A stretch of 40,902 bases of DNA from positions 1 through 40,902 of IMG/VR virus record IMGVR_UViG_3300031673_000171; one strand, given 5' to 3'. The DNA is from a virus. Made by a program: the position numbers and the translations under genes. Shown here in pieces: positions 32,745 to 40,902 of this stretch (within the stretch, counting starts at the first letter, position 1; each line of letters starts with the position of its first letter). A model generated the notes under the pieces. That model did no database searches. It was not told the DNA's origin and saw only the letters and a program-made list of their open reading frames with translations.

Positions 32745-35700
32745 TCAAACCGATGCCCCAATGACGCCGGTCAGTTCGTTCTCCAAAATCTCTGCCAGCA
32801 AGGCGTGAGTGGACTTGCCGCGCCTACGCAATGAGTTGACGGCCTCCGTCAACTCGGAGACCGATGCGAGCGTTTGACGACCGCCACTGGTCCGCTCCAC
32901 CAAGCCTTCGGTAAGACTACCGAACATTGCGACATCAGCCAAGAGTCGATGATCCCGCGCGCTGAACGTCAGTCGCATCGTAGCGTCAACTGGCATGCTG
33001 CCGATAGTCTTGATCCGCTCGATGATGTCTATGCGCTCGCGCACGTCGAGGTATGGGCAGTGCCCAAGAATCGACTCGTTGAGCGTGCGGTAGTCTTCAC
33101 CGCCGATGATCCGCTCGGGCAAGTCGGTTTCCATGATGATTGCGAGTGCCGCGTTTACTGACTCTGCGGTCGGTGTTGCGGTAGGGGCAAACTCTGGCGT
33201 AGGTGCTGCGCCGTCGCCCGGTGCAAGGGCAGGGGCAGGGGCAGGGGCAGGGGCGCCGTTACCGTCTACCGGCTCCATCGGCTGGTCGACGGTATCACCA
33301 CCTACACCACCGTTCTCGCCCTTGAGCACTTCGTTGGCCTTGTCGATTGCGCCGCCGATCTTCTGGAGATCGTCGAGGAACGATGCGCCGAGAGTCTGCG
33401 CCTTCTCCAAGGCGCCCGCTGCGCGGTTCATACCACTGGCCTTCGCCATCGACGTGGCTTGGATGAGGTCGGCGGTGGTCAGTGCGAAGATAGCCTCGCG
33501 CGCCTTCTTCAAGTTCTCGGCTGCGGTCTTCATCGACTTGGCGGTAGCCGTCTTCTCGGCCTCTTGGCCGACGTCGAGGACTTCAGAGAGGAGTAGACTC
33601 ATCACGCGGTCGTTCGACTCCGCGCGGTACTTCGGGTCCTTCTCCAGCATCGCAATCAGCTTGTCGGTGATGTCTGCGGCGTCTTTCTTTGAGAGTTGCG
33701 CGAACTTTAGGAACTGCTCAAAGCCAATACCAAGCGGCTCCAAGATGCCGGTGGAAAGTTGCTTGGTCTTCTTGAGTTGTGCAAACGCCGCCTTGGGCGT
33801 CAGCGCTTCGTGCAAGGGGAAGTTCCTTTTGAAGTCGGCGACGTTCTGCGCGCGCTGTGCACTGGTGAAAGGTGTGCCGAATGCTCTGCGTGCCTCCTGC
33901 ACCGCGATCTGCTTTCGCATCTTAGGCTTCTCGGGGTCGTCTCCTTCTACGCCCTGCGGCGCGTCCACGATCTGCTTACGCGCGCGCGGTCCGCCTGCAT
34001 CTCCGGTTGGCGCCTTCATCGCCATGTCGCCATGACCCAACGTATCGGCTTCCATCGCCAGAACGAAACGCCCCTCCAACACGCCAGCGCCTTCGTTGAT
34101 CCAGATGTAGCGCATAGTGCGGTCGAATCGCTCAGTGCGCACGAGGTAGTCGACCATCTTACGCGACTCGTTGTGGTCGACTACCGCCTTGGTCTCGGAG
34201 ACCAAGGCGCGCTCAATGACGTCACTGAGCTTGACGTCCATCTCGATCAACGTCGAGACGACGCCGAGAGACTCTGCGAGGTCAAGGATGCTGGGAATCG
34301 GCGTGTCGAACGTCGCGTCTACGACGACAGTTTCTCCGATGCAAATGATCGTAGTCTTGCGCGTGTCGGTGAACGCGTGCTTCGTGGCGTCCTCCTGTGA
34401 CTCGATCCACGACCCACGCATCCCAGCGTAGTAGCCGCGCACCTTCGGCTCTCCGTAGAAACGGTCGAACCCACCGCGACGAAGGCGCGCGAAGCTCGAC
34501 TCAGTCACGACCGCACGAAGCATGGACGTGCGCCCGTCAGCACCGATGTAGCGGAACTGCGGGCTGCTGATGCGTGCTTCGAATTGACCTGACGCGTGCG
34601 CGCGGTTGAGTCGAGCAAAATCCTCACGAGCAGCGGACTCACGCATGGTGCGCATGGCGTTGTGTGCACTGCGCTGCGCGGTCGACGTCAGTCGAGACGA
34701 CGATGGGAAACCCAAAGAGATAGCGGAGCGCTCCTCTCGCAGTGCGGGTCCGAGCGTGTGCTTAATGAACGCGCTCTTACCAGACGACGGCGGGCCAACG
34801 ACAACGATGACGTTGCTGGCGGACTCCATGATCTGTTCAAGGTCGGCAGTCTCCACGAGGCGGTCGCCGATGAACGACTCACTCATGGACTCTTGCACGA
34901 ACTCGTTCCCGATTCGGATGACGTCACCGCATGGAACGCGGATGAGGCTGGTCTCGTCGTCGGTCTCCAAGATCACCACGACCGTACCGGCGTCGACTTC
35001 GCTCGTGCCGTAGTCGACACCTTCTGGCAGCACGCCCGCTCGCTCAACAGTCGCGGCTCGGAAGACCTGAACGAATTCGGTTCCGCTGATGCGCTGGTAA
35101 CTTTCCTGCTTCTTCCCGAACGCGTTCTTCACAGAAGTGAAAAACTTCTCTGCACCCTTCTTGAGTGCACCGACACCGGATGCTTGACCGGCGTACTCCT
35201 GCTCGCGCGCCTGCGCCTGTTTGATCGACATGCCAGCGTAGTCGCGGCTGTCGCCACTCGACTTGCTGCTGCTGCTGCTGCTGCTGCGGCTGCTCGACCC
35301 GGCCCCACCTTTGGTAGTCATCATCATGACGGCCATGTTCTCGGCGACCGACTCATTGTAGAGATTAGACTTGAGCGCGCTCATCGCCGCTTTCTTGATC
35401 GTGACGACCTCATGCCCGGCCAAGTAGTCGAGCGTGTCGAGTACACGCTCAACCAGCTTGTGGGGCTGCGCGGAGAGTCCAGTGGATATGACGAGGTTGA
35501 TGCCCTCCAACACACGGCGCGTGTCGGAGGAGTTGAGAAGTGTCAGCGCATCGCGCAGGTTCTCATCTACGGACTCGCGCTTCAGAACCTTAGACGCCAT
35601 AGACGCCGCCCTGCTGAACATCCCAGGCTTCTTGGGCTTGGGCGGCGCACTGCGTCCACCCTTCGCCGCTGACTGGCGCTGACTGCGCGCCGTCTGGCGC

Positions 35701-37334
35701 TCCTTAGCCGCCTTGGCGCGCGCCGCGTTGGCCGCTGGGCCGGTGTGGTTTAGCTCATCGAGCAACGCTTCGTAACTCTCGCCGAGGTAGGACTCTTGTG
35801 CGGGTTGCGGCGCTGCGGTCTTCTGCGCGAGGATGGTCTGTAGGCGCGCCTGCTGCTCAGGCGTCATCTGCCCCTGCATGCCCTGCGCCTGCTTGAGCGC
35901 CTCTTCATCACCCTGCTCAGCGGCGTCGAGGAAGCCATCGACATCCTGCGGTGCGTCGGGATCTGCGGGAGCGGGAGCGGGAGCTTCAGGCGCGGCTTCT
36001 GCGTCAGGTGCCGGTGCGGCTGGCTCTTCGGCTGCAGGTTGCTCATCACCAGGTTGCGCGGGCGCTTGCCCTACCGCATCCTGGCTAGCAGTCTGCTGCG
36101 CCATCTGCTGCTGCTGCACACTCGGTTGCGGGGGTTCCGTACCAGTCGCCGCCATCTGGTCGGCGCCGCGCTGAGTCGGTTGCCCACCTTCGGTGCCGTT
36201 GGCTACCTGCGTCGCCATGCTCTGTAGCATCTTAGAGAACGCCTGGCGCAGTGCGTCCATCGGCACTTCCGTGCCGTCTGGTAGACGTAGTGCGTTTGTC
36301 GGTCCGCCCTGCTCCTGTGTGGGAACGTGCTCAGTGGGTTGCGGCTGCGGCTCCTGCGGGTTGCTCTTGCTGTCGGCAGGAGAACCTTGCCGCATGTCGG
36401 GTTGGTCCTTCGCGATGCCGCCGCGATCATCACTGTTATCGCCGCCCGTGTTGCCGGTGCCGGTGACGCCCACCGCCGCGCCGCCAGCCTCCACGAGTCG
36501 ACGGAGCGCATTTACCGATGTCACGTTCTCGGGAACAAACGTGTTGATGTAGTTCTTCGGGTTGTTCGCGCGCTGAATCAGGTTCAGAAAGTTTCCGATG
36601 TCGCGGCGGTTGGCGTGCTCGATGAACTGCGCGAGCTTGTTGCGCGTGTCAGGCGCCATGTTCTCTACGAGCTTCTCAAAATTCGTGGCTTCCGCCAACA
36701 CAGTGACCACGTCGCGCGGGATGCAGAACGACGAGAGGCGCGTGTGATAGCGCGACATGGCGTTCCCGCCGTGCCCGCCGTGGATGCCCATGAACATAGC
36801 CTCGTTGAGACTGGTGCCGGGCTGGCGGTGGATTGCTTCTATGAGCGCACGCTCACACTCATCGCCGTCTAGTCCACTGGTGAACATGGACTCAGGTAGC
36901 GAGACGTCGACACGGTCGAAGCGGTCGGCCAGTTTGGGACCGACGACTCGTGTGCCGCCTAGATCAGCGGCGAAATGGTCGATGCTCTCCTGCGCCTGCG
37001 TGTCGTAGCCGAGTGCGGAGACCATGCCACCGCCGTCGACATGCGTGGCTTGCCCACCGTTCTCGGCCACGCGTTTGGCGAACGCCGTCGCCTGACTGGG
37101 TCCTGGCAGTTGGTAAACGATGCTGCCCTCGTTCAACGGGGTCAACTCGCTGGCATAAGCCATCACACGGTCGCGCGTGGCTACCGGGAGTTGCTTGATC
37201 TCTTGCAGTAGTTTTGAGTTGTGTGCGATGGCTCGCTCAATGTGCGGCCACGCACGAACAGAAACGGAGTCGACGCGAACAGGGCTCTCGACCAAAGCAC
37301 GGTACACGCGAACAGCGCGCTCAAGATTCTTCAA
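32745..37334 (-). CDS. Giant putative head-internal polyprotein with P-loop kinase-like domain
   Basis: A 1529-residue protein starting at TTG 37334 (GGGAG 9 nt upstream). The N-terminus (MKNLERAVRVYRALVE|S) itself resembles a targeting leader with an L-V-E|S cut. Residues of about 315-470 are Pro/Gln/Ala-rich and disordered, and a serine run lies at 680-694. At 847-854 is a Walker A motif (GPPSSGKS), followed by VVVDATFDTPIPSILDLAES (about 1003-1022) and VIERAL, as in P-loop kinases of the AAA_33/zeta-toxin type. Later parts are helical (about 1160-1340) with an APAP linker at about 1360-1390. I count 14 L/I-x-E|A/G/S sites, more than composition would predict, which fits processing by the gp21-like protease. 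Confidence 0.75.
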   Translation of the reverse strand: MKNLERAVRVYRALVESPVRVDSVSVRAWPHIERAIAHNSKLLQEIKQLPVATRDRVMAYASELTPLNEGSIVYQLPGPSQATAFAKRVAENGGQATHVDGGGMVSALGYDTQAQESIDHFAADLGGTRVVGPKLADRFDRVDVSLPESMFTSGLDGDECERALIEAIHRQPGTSLNEAMFMGIHGGHGGNAMSRYHTRLSSFCIPRDVVTVLAEATNFEKLVENMAPDTRNKLAQFIEHANRRDIGNFLNLIQRANNPKNYINTFVPENVTSVNALRRLVEAGGAAVGVTGTGNTGGDNSDDRGGIAKDQPDMRQGSPADSKSNPQEPQPQPTEHVPTQEQGGPTNALRLPDGTEVPMDALRQAFSKMLQSMATQVANGTEGGQPTQRGADQMAATGTEPPQPSVQQQQMAQQTASQDAVGQAPAQPGDEQPAAEEPAAPAPDAEAAPEAPAPAPADPDAPQDVDGFLDAAEQGDEEALKQAQGMQGQMTPEQQARLQTILAQKTAAPQPAQESYLGESYEALLDELNHTGPAANAARAKAAKERQTARSQRQSAAKGGRSAPPKPKKPGMFSRAASMASKVLKRESVDENLRDALTLLNSSDTRRVLEGINLVISTGLSAQPHKLVERVLDTLDYLAGHEVVTIKKAAMSALKSNLYNESVAENMAVMMMTTKGGAGSSSRSSSSSSSKSSGDSRDYAGMSIKQAQAREQEYAGQASGVGALKKGAEKFFTSVKNAFGKKQESYQRISGTEFVQVFRAATVERAGVLPEGVDYGTSEVDAGTVVVILETDDETSLIRVPCGDVIRIGNEFVQESMSESFIGDRLVETADLEQIMESASNVIVVVGPPSSGKSAFIKHTLGPALREERSAISLGFPSSSRLTSTAQRSAHNAMRTMRESAAREDFARLNRAHASGQFEARISSPQFRYIGADGRTSMLRAVVTESSFARLRRGGFDRFYGEPKVRGYYAGMRGSWIESQEDATKHAFTDTRKTTIICIGETVVVDATFDTPIPSILDLAESLGVVSTLIEMDVKLSDVIERALVSETKAVVDHNESRKMVDYLVRTERFDRTMRYIWINEGAGVLEGRFVLAMEADTLGHGDMAMKAPTGDAGGPRARKQIVDAPQGVEGDDPEKPKMRKQIAVQEARRAFGTPFTSAQRAQNVADFKRNFPLHEALTPKAAFAQLKKTKQLSTGILEPLGIGFEQFLKFAQLSKKDAADITDKLIAMLEKDPKYRAESNDRVMSLLLSEVLDVGQEAEKTATAKSMKTAAENLKKAREAIFALTTADLIQATSMAKASGMNRAAGALEKAQTLGASFLDDLQKIGGAIDKANEVLKGENGGVGGDTVDQPMEPVDGNGAPAPAPAPALAPGDGAAPTPEFAPTATPTAESVNAALAIIMETDLPERIIGGEDYRTLNESILGHCPYLDVRERIDIIERIKTIGSMPVDATMRLTFSARDHRLLADVAMFGSLTEGLVERTSGGRQTLASVSELTEAVNSLRRRGKSTHALLAEILENELTGVIGASV
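33226..33254 (-). repeat. GGGGCA hexanucleotide repeat (Ala-Pro linker)
   Basis: About five tandem units of the plus-strand sequence GGGGCA encode the APAPAPAPALAP linker of the P-loop polyprotein, a flexible spacer. Unit number could vary without a frameshift. Confidence 0.75.
35264..35287 (-). repeat. TGC trinucleotide repeat (serine run)
   Basis: Eight perfect TGC units on the plus strand encode part of the serine run at about residues 683-690 of the P-loop polyprotein. Slippage would change serine number without breaking the frame. Confidence 0.8.
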
Positions 37335-37339
37335 GATGT

Positions 37340-40300
37340 CTAACTCCCTGCTGCGTTCAGCATTTTGCCAACGTCAACGTCCTGCGCGATGGCCTCAACG
37401 TCTGGACTCTGCCCCATGACGACCATCTGCACCCTGGTTCCGTAGTCCTCCGGTGACCTAGCGTAGAACGCTGGATCAGGTGAGGCAACATCCTCGCCGA
37501 TACCTGGAAGAAAGAAAACCCACCAGTCGCTTTCGATTTGTTCATTGGGCAAGCTCATGTTCGGGCTGGCGATCAGTTCGATCTCGCCTTTCGCCTGCTT
37601 GAGCGACCCAAGAAGTTCGTCGATCTCGTCACCACGAAGAATCGGATCGAAGAACATATAAACCGCACCAGACTCGTTGTCAAACTCGACATCAGACAGT
37701 ACGTCCATGTCCTGCGAGACGATTAGCCTACGCAGCAACGCCTCAAAGTCGTCTTCGACTGAGGGGTGCTCCAGGTTCTTTCCAATGTCCTCACGCAACT
37801 GCTGACCAGCGGAGTAGGCAAGGATGCGATCCTTGACATCCATGATCTTTTCGCGCACTTCCACACTGGCTTCCAGTCTAGACTTGTTGAACTCAGCCTG
37901 CGCGCGGTGATATTTGCGACCCTCGCGACCACGGTGCCATTCTTTGTGCTTCTGAATCTTGCGGGGACTGTTGCCGCCCTTCGCATTCTTCTTGTTCTGC
38001 AGCGACTTCTGCACATCCTTATTTGGTTTGTGCCGCTGCTTCGTAGTCGAAAAGCGGAAACCTTGAATGGGATGTGAGAGCCCCTCGCCAGGCTCGCGCG
38101 GATTGCTCGACGAACGCCGCGTGTCCTCTTCGGTTCTGAACTCACCGGTCACGCGCTGATGCTTCTGGTCCACGGATCGCGTGCGGGCGTGCGCGCGTCC
38201 CAGAGAATACGCAGCACTGGCGTACGACACCTCGTCTAGCACTGCGTCGCGCTCAGCGACCTCGCGAAGTCTGGAGACCTCACCGCGACCGAGAGCGTAC
38301 CCAGTAGCGGTGTGCACCAAGGCCCACAGATACTCCTCGCCGATCAGACGTCGCGACGGGATCAAGTCCAGACCGAGCGACGAGACCTCCACCATCGCCG
38401 ATGGCTCATCCGAGAAAAGCTCAACGGCGCTCACCAACTCAATCGGGGCGGCTTCATAGAGACCGTGCGCACCCAGCGCAACCATGTCTAGATTGGGTAG
38501 CGCAGATTCCAACGCCGCGACCACTCGCGCGGCCTTTTGCATGCCCTTCCCGATTTCAACACTCTTCACGCTGGTGGCTGTCGCGTCAGCCACGAACAGC
38601 GCAGACAACGGCGCGTCCATTAGATGAACGAACCCACCGACAGCGAGGTAGAGCAGCATCATCTTGTAGAGCGTGCCGTCACACATGCCGCGCAAATCAT
38701 CGTCGGCGCGGTAGGCGTCGAACGACACCGGCTTATACATATCGTCTCGCCCGACATACTTGGCGACGCGCCAACCGCGCGCCCACGCGCGTGTGTAGAC
38801 GGCGTATGAAAGTCGGTCAGGTACCGTGTAGTCGATGATCCGCGACTCCACGTGATGCATGACTTGATGTGCGTGCTTCAGCGCTTCGTGCGCCTTTGTG
38901 AACCCAAGCATCTTCGTTGCCTTCGCGAGTGCGGCGAGCAATAGCGGGACACCTCCGACAACGGCGTAGAACAGGCCCACAAGCGTGGTGAATCCAAGGG
39001 CCTCGTCAAGCTGAGACTCACCCAGACCTGCTTCCTCCACGCTTTCTATGCGCGAACCGGAGAACGCACCACGCATACGGTCGTTGAGACCGCGCGCCAT
39101 GCGCATTTCAACGGTGACGGGAACAGGCACGCCGGAGTCGCGTGCAGCTTCATCCCAGATGTCCTGCACAACACTGAGTTGGCGCCCGAACTTGAGCAAT
39201 TTCTCTACACGCTTACGCAGTGCTCCGATGACCTTGTCAGCCGTATCGCCAAGTGTGCCTTCGTCGATCACAACATCGTGATCCTCAAAGGTGGCGTCGT
39301 GATCCTCGATCACACACTCACTGAACGGGTCGATCAGCAGGTACCTGCTAGGGTTGCGCGTGGCGAACAACCGCGCACGCTGTCGCTTGTCATCGAACTC
39401 GACGACTAGTGCAGGGTCAGTTGCGGACTCGACGCGGTAGTGAAAACCGCAATCAACCGGCCCCTCAAAGAACTGCTTGAGGTTGTCGACGCTACCGCAC
39501 GTCTCTGAGATTGCAGAGTACGAGACAGTGATGACGCGTGAACACGACTCGTCCTTGAGGTATACGCCGAACGATTTCCTGCCCGACTCGATCAGCGCTT
39601 GAATACGCTGCGAGCGAGATACGCAGACGACTGGCATCGACTCACCTAGTTCGCGACTCCACGTGTAGGTCACGACTGGTCGTTGAGTGGCACCCTGCCA
39701 CGGTGTGCCCCACTTCGGTGCGCCCCACGTAATCGTGACGTTGTAGGTCTTCGCTTTACGGTGCTTCCCGCGCACCTTCATCTTGGTTGGTGCCCTCAGC
39801 GCCTTGGCGAGTGCGGTCATCACCTCTAGGTCACCGCGTTCTAGTCCGAACGCTTCAGGATTGATGTCGCTGTTTTCAGTTCCGTTACCGCTTGTGGGTG
39901 GTTTGGATGCGTAGAAGTTATCTGGCGACGTATAGGACGTCTTCGGTGCAGTCAGCGAGTATTTGACGCCGCTATTGAGATTCTTGACCACGAGCTTGAC
40001 GTAGCCCGCGACATCACGCTCCCCCTTAACGACATCACGCTCGGGTGGTTGGATCTTTCGATCTTGGTCAGCACGGACGATGTCGCCTGCGGCAACCATG
40101 ACCGAGCGCGGGAAGCGTTTGGAAGTCGTGTAGCTCTTCCAGTCGACGCCAGCGATAGCGTCCAACGCATCGACCACGGCATCGGCTGTCGCACGCTTCT
40201 TAAAGCCGCCAAGACCGGCGCCGCTTGGGATGTGGCTCAGGTAGTAGCCGCCTTTTGTCGTCTCAATGGCCCACACACCGTCATCGCTGATGAAGCCCTT

Positions 40301-40902
40301 GCCTTTTAGGGTCGTATTCCCTTGCGATGTCCTGGCCGAGAACTCGCCCTGTACAAACTTGGCCTCATCGACGTGCTCAACGGACTCGTGGACACGCGCG
40401 TGTTTGCGAATCAAACTCGCACTGTTCTTGAGGAGTGCTTCCATACCGAAGTGCTTCTTAGGGAGACGCTTCAACTCTTCGTAGGTCATCCACTCAGCGC
40501 GCTCAGTCTCCCAGTCGAGGCGCGGCTTGAATTCGTCATCGACCAGTCCGATGAAATTGGAGAAGCGAAAGCCGCCGCCTGGGGATGTGAACACGTAAGC
40601 GGGAATCAACTCGACGCCCCTACAACATCCAAGCTCTTCAAGCATCTCACGCTGCGCTGCGTGACGCGGGTTCTCACTCGCATCCACAGCGCCACCAAAC
40701 GTGCCCCACGTGCCCGGCTCATTAACGGACTTCGACCGCAGGCTGACCAAGATTCGTCCGGTGCTCTTTGCGATTGGCAACACACCAGCACCAGCGTTGC
40801 CCCAGAAACCCTCACCAGCAGCATCGGTAGTGATCGCGTGAGCGCCGGTACCCCACTCAGCTTCACTTACAGGCTCTGCAGCCTCCTCCAACCTATCGAC
40901 GT
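37340..40902 (-). CDS. Giant putative head-internal polyprotein with N-terminal Nudix domain (5' end probably off window)
   Basis: The frame stays open to the window edge. The first possible start inside is TTG 40891 (1183 residues), but it lacks a visible site, so the true start is probably outside. Numbered from that TTG, residues of about 35-150 are a Nudix hydrolase: the box G67-x5-E73-x7-R81-E82-x2-E85-E86-x-G88 is complete, with GTWGTFGGAV before it. Nudix enzymes cleave nucleoside diphosphates linked to another moiety. Hydrophobic segments lie at about 634-656 and 742-765. A strongly basic region is at about 945-1000 and an acidic C-terminus follows. Six L/I-x-E|A/G/S sites (417, 435, 544, 625, 630, 813) suggest prohead processing. 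It is followed after 5 nt by the P-loop polyprotein gene. Confidence 0.75.
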   Translation of the reverse strand, partial: VDRLEEAAEPVSEAEWGTGAHAITTDAAGEGFWGNAGAGVLPIAKSTGRILVSLRSKSVNEPGTWGTFGGAVDASENPRHAAQREMLEELGCCRGVELIPAYVFTSPGGGFRFSNFIGLVDDEFKPRLDWETERAEWMTYEELKRLPKKHFGMEALLKNSASLIRKHARVHESVEHVDEAKFVQGEFSARTSQGNTTLKGKGFISDDGVWAIETTKGGYYLSHIPSGAGLGGFKKRATADAVVDALDAIAGVDWKSYTTSKRFPRSVMVAAGDIVRADQDRKIQPPERDVVKGERDVAGYVKLVVKNLNSGVKYSLTAPKTSYTSPDNFYASKPPTSGNGTENSDINPEAFGLERGDLEVMTALAKALRAPTKMKVRGKHRKAKTYNVTITWGAPKWGTPWQGATQRPVVTYTWSRELGESMPVVCVSRSQRIQALIESGRKSFGVYLKDESCSRVITVSYSAISETCGSVDNLKQFFEGPVDCGFHYRVESATDPALVVEFDDKRQRARLFATRNPSRYLLIDPFSECVIEDHDATFEDHDVVIDEGTLGDTADKVIGALRKRVEKLLKFGRQLSVVQDIWDEAARDSGVPVPVTVEMRMARGLNDRMRGAFSGSRIESVEEAGLGESQLDEALGFTTLVGLFYAVVGGVPLLLAALAKATKMLGFTKAHEALKHAHQVMHHVESRIIDYTVPDRLSYAVYTRAWARGWRVAKYVGRDDMYKPVSFDAYRADDDLRGMCDGTLYKMMLLYLAVGGFVHLMDAPLSALFVADATATSVKSVEIGKGMQKAARVVAALESALPNLDMVALGAHGLYEAAPIELVSAVELFSDEPSAMVEVSSLGLDLIPSRRLIGEEYLWALVHTATGYALGRGEVSRLREVAERDAVLDEVSYASAAYSLGRAHARTRSVDQKHQRVTGEFRTEEDTRRSSSNPREPGEGLSHPIQGFRFSTTKQRHKPNKDVQKSLQNKKNAKGGNSPRKIQKHKEWHRGREGRKYHRAQAEFNKSRLEASVEVREKIMDVKDRILAYSAGQQLREDIGKNLEHPSVEDDFEALLRRLIVSQDMDVLSDVEFDNESGAVYMFFDPILRGDEIDELLGSLKQAKGEIELIASPNMSLPNEQIESDWWVFFLPGIGEDVASPDPAFYARSPEDYGTRVQMVVMGQSPDVEAIAQDVDVGKMLNAAGS

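Noticed and set aside
34596-35672. A 358-codon open frame on the plus strand opposite the P-loop polyprotein
   Set aside because: Low-complexity R/L/H-rich translation opposite a frame with a Walker A motif; a shadow of codon bias.
1-40902. tRNA genes, integrase, insertion sequences or a CRISPR array
   Set aside because: No cloverleaf-like sequence, transposase or recombinase motif, or spaced repeats were found; the window is filled with co-directional structural genes.

Overview
The window is part of the structural (morphogenesis) region of a tailed phage with a contractile tail and T4-like core proteins. All 36 genes called are on the minus strand, so transcription runs from high to low coordinates. 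They are packed with 1 to 13 nt overlaps or short gaps and mostly carry AGGAGG-type ribosome binding sites. I see no credible plus-strand gene, no tRNA, no CRISPR array and no insertion sequence. G+C looks high by eye. Gene sizes (1529, 1202, more than 1183, and 1047 codons) suggest a large myovirus, possibly a jumbo phage. The host cannot be named from the sequence.

Layout in transcription order. (a) 40902-32745: two very long proteins. The first carries a perfect Nudix box and the second a P-loop kinase-like domain. Both contain many L/I-x-E|A/G/S sites of the type cut by T4-like prohead proteases, so they look like head-internal polyproteins. (b) 32675-29975: four virion-type proteins, two with a recurrent beta module. 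(c) 29974-25334: a T4 gp21-like prohead protease fused to an acidic, coiled-coil, scaffold-like tail, then a gp23-like major capsid protein followed by a strong terminator and a second hairpin. (d) 25192-22936: two proteins carrying four copies of a motif of the type MKTWDRYIAE, very similar to the capsid targeting sequence of T4 internal protein III (MKTYQEFIAE), then a small protein. (e) 22932-16016: connector-like, fibre and decoration-type proteins, including one with a histone-like lysine-rich tail. (f) 16019-15328: two small membrane proteins, one holin-like. (g) 15235-13276: neck and tail-completion proteins. (h) 13272-1: sheath, tube, chaperone-like genes, tape measure and baseplate (tube-initiator-like, LysM/gp53-like, gp27-like hub, gp5/gpV-like spike, gp25, and gp6/J-like wedge, cut by the window edge).

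How they fit together. The protease, scaffold and capsid genes build a prohead. The targeting-motif proteins and the two giant polyproteins would be loaded into it and trimmed by the same protease, possibly for injection with the DNA. Their Nudix and kinase domains suggest a set of packaged nucleotide-acting enzymes. A second theme is one beta module with an [IL]-[DN]-Y-x-T-G signature. It recurs about nine or ten times in five virion proteins (sheath, major capsid protein, two head-region proteins, baseplate wedge), apparently a shared surface or assembly domain. Portal and terminase genes are not recognisable here and probably lie outside the window.
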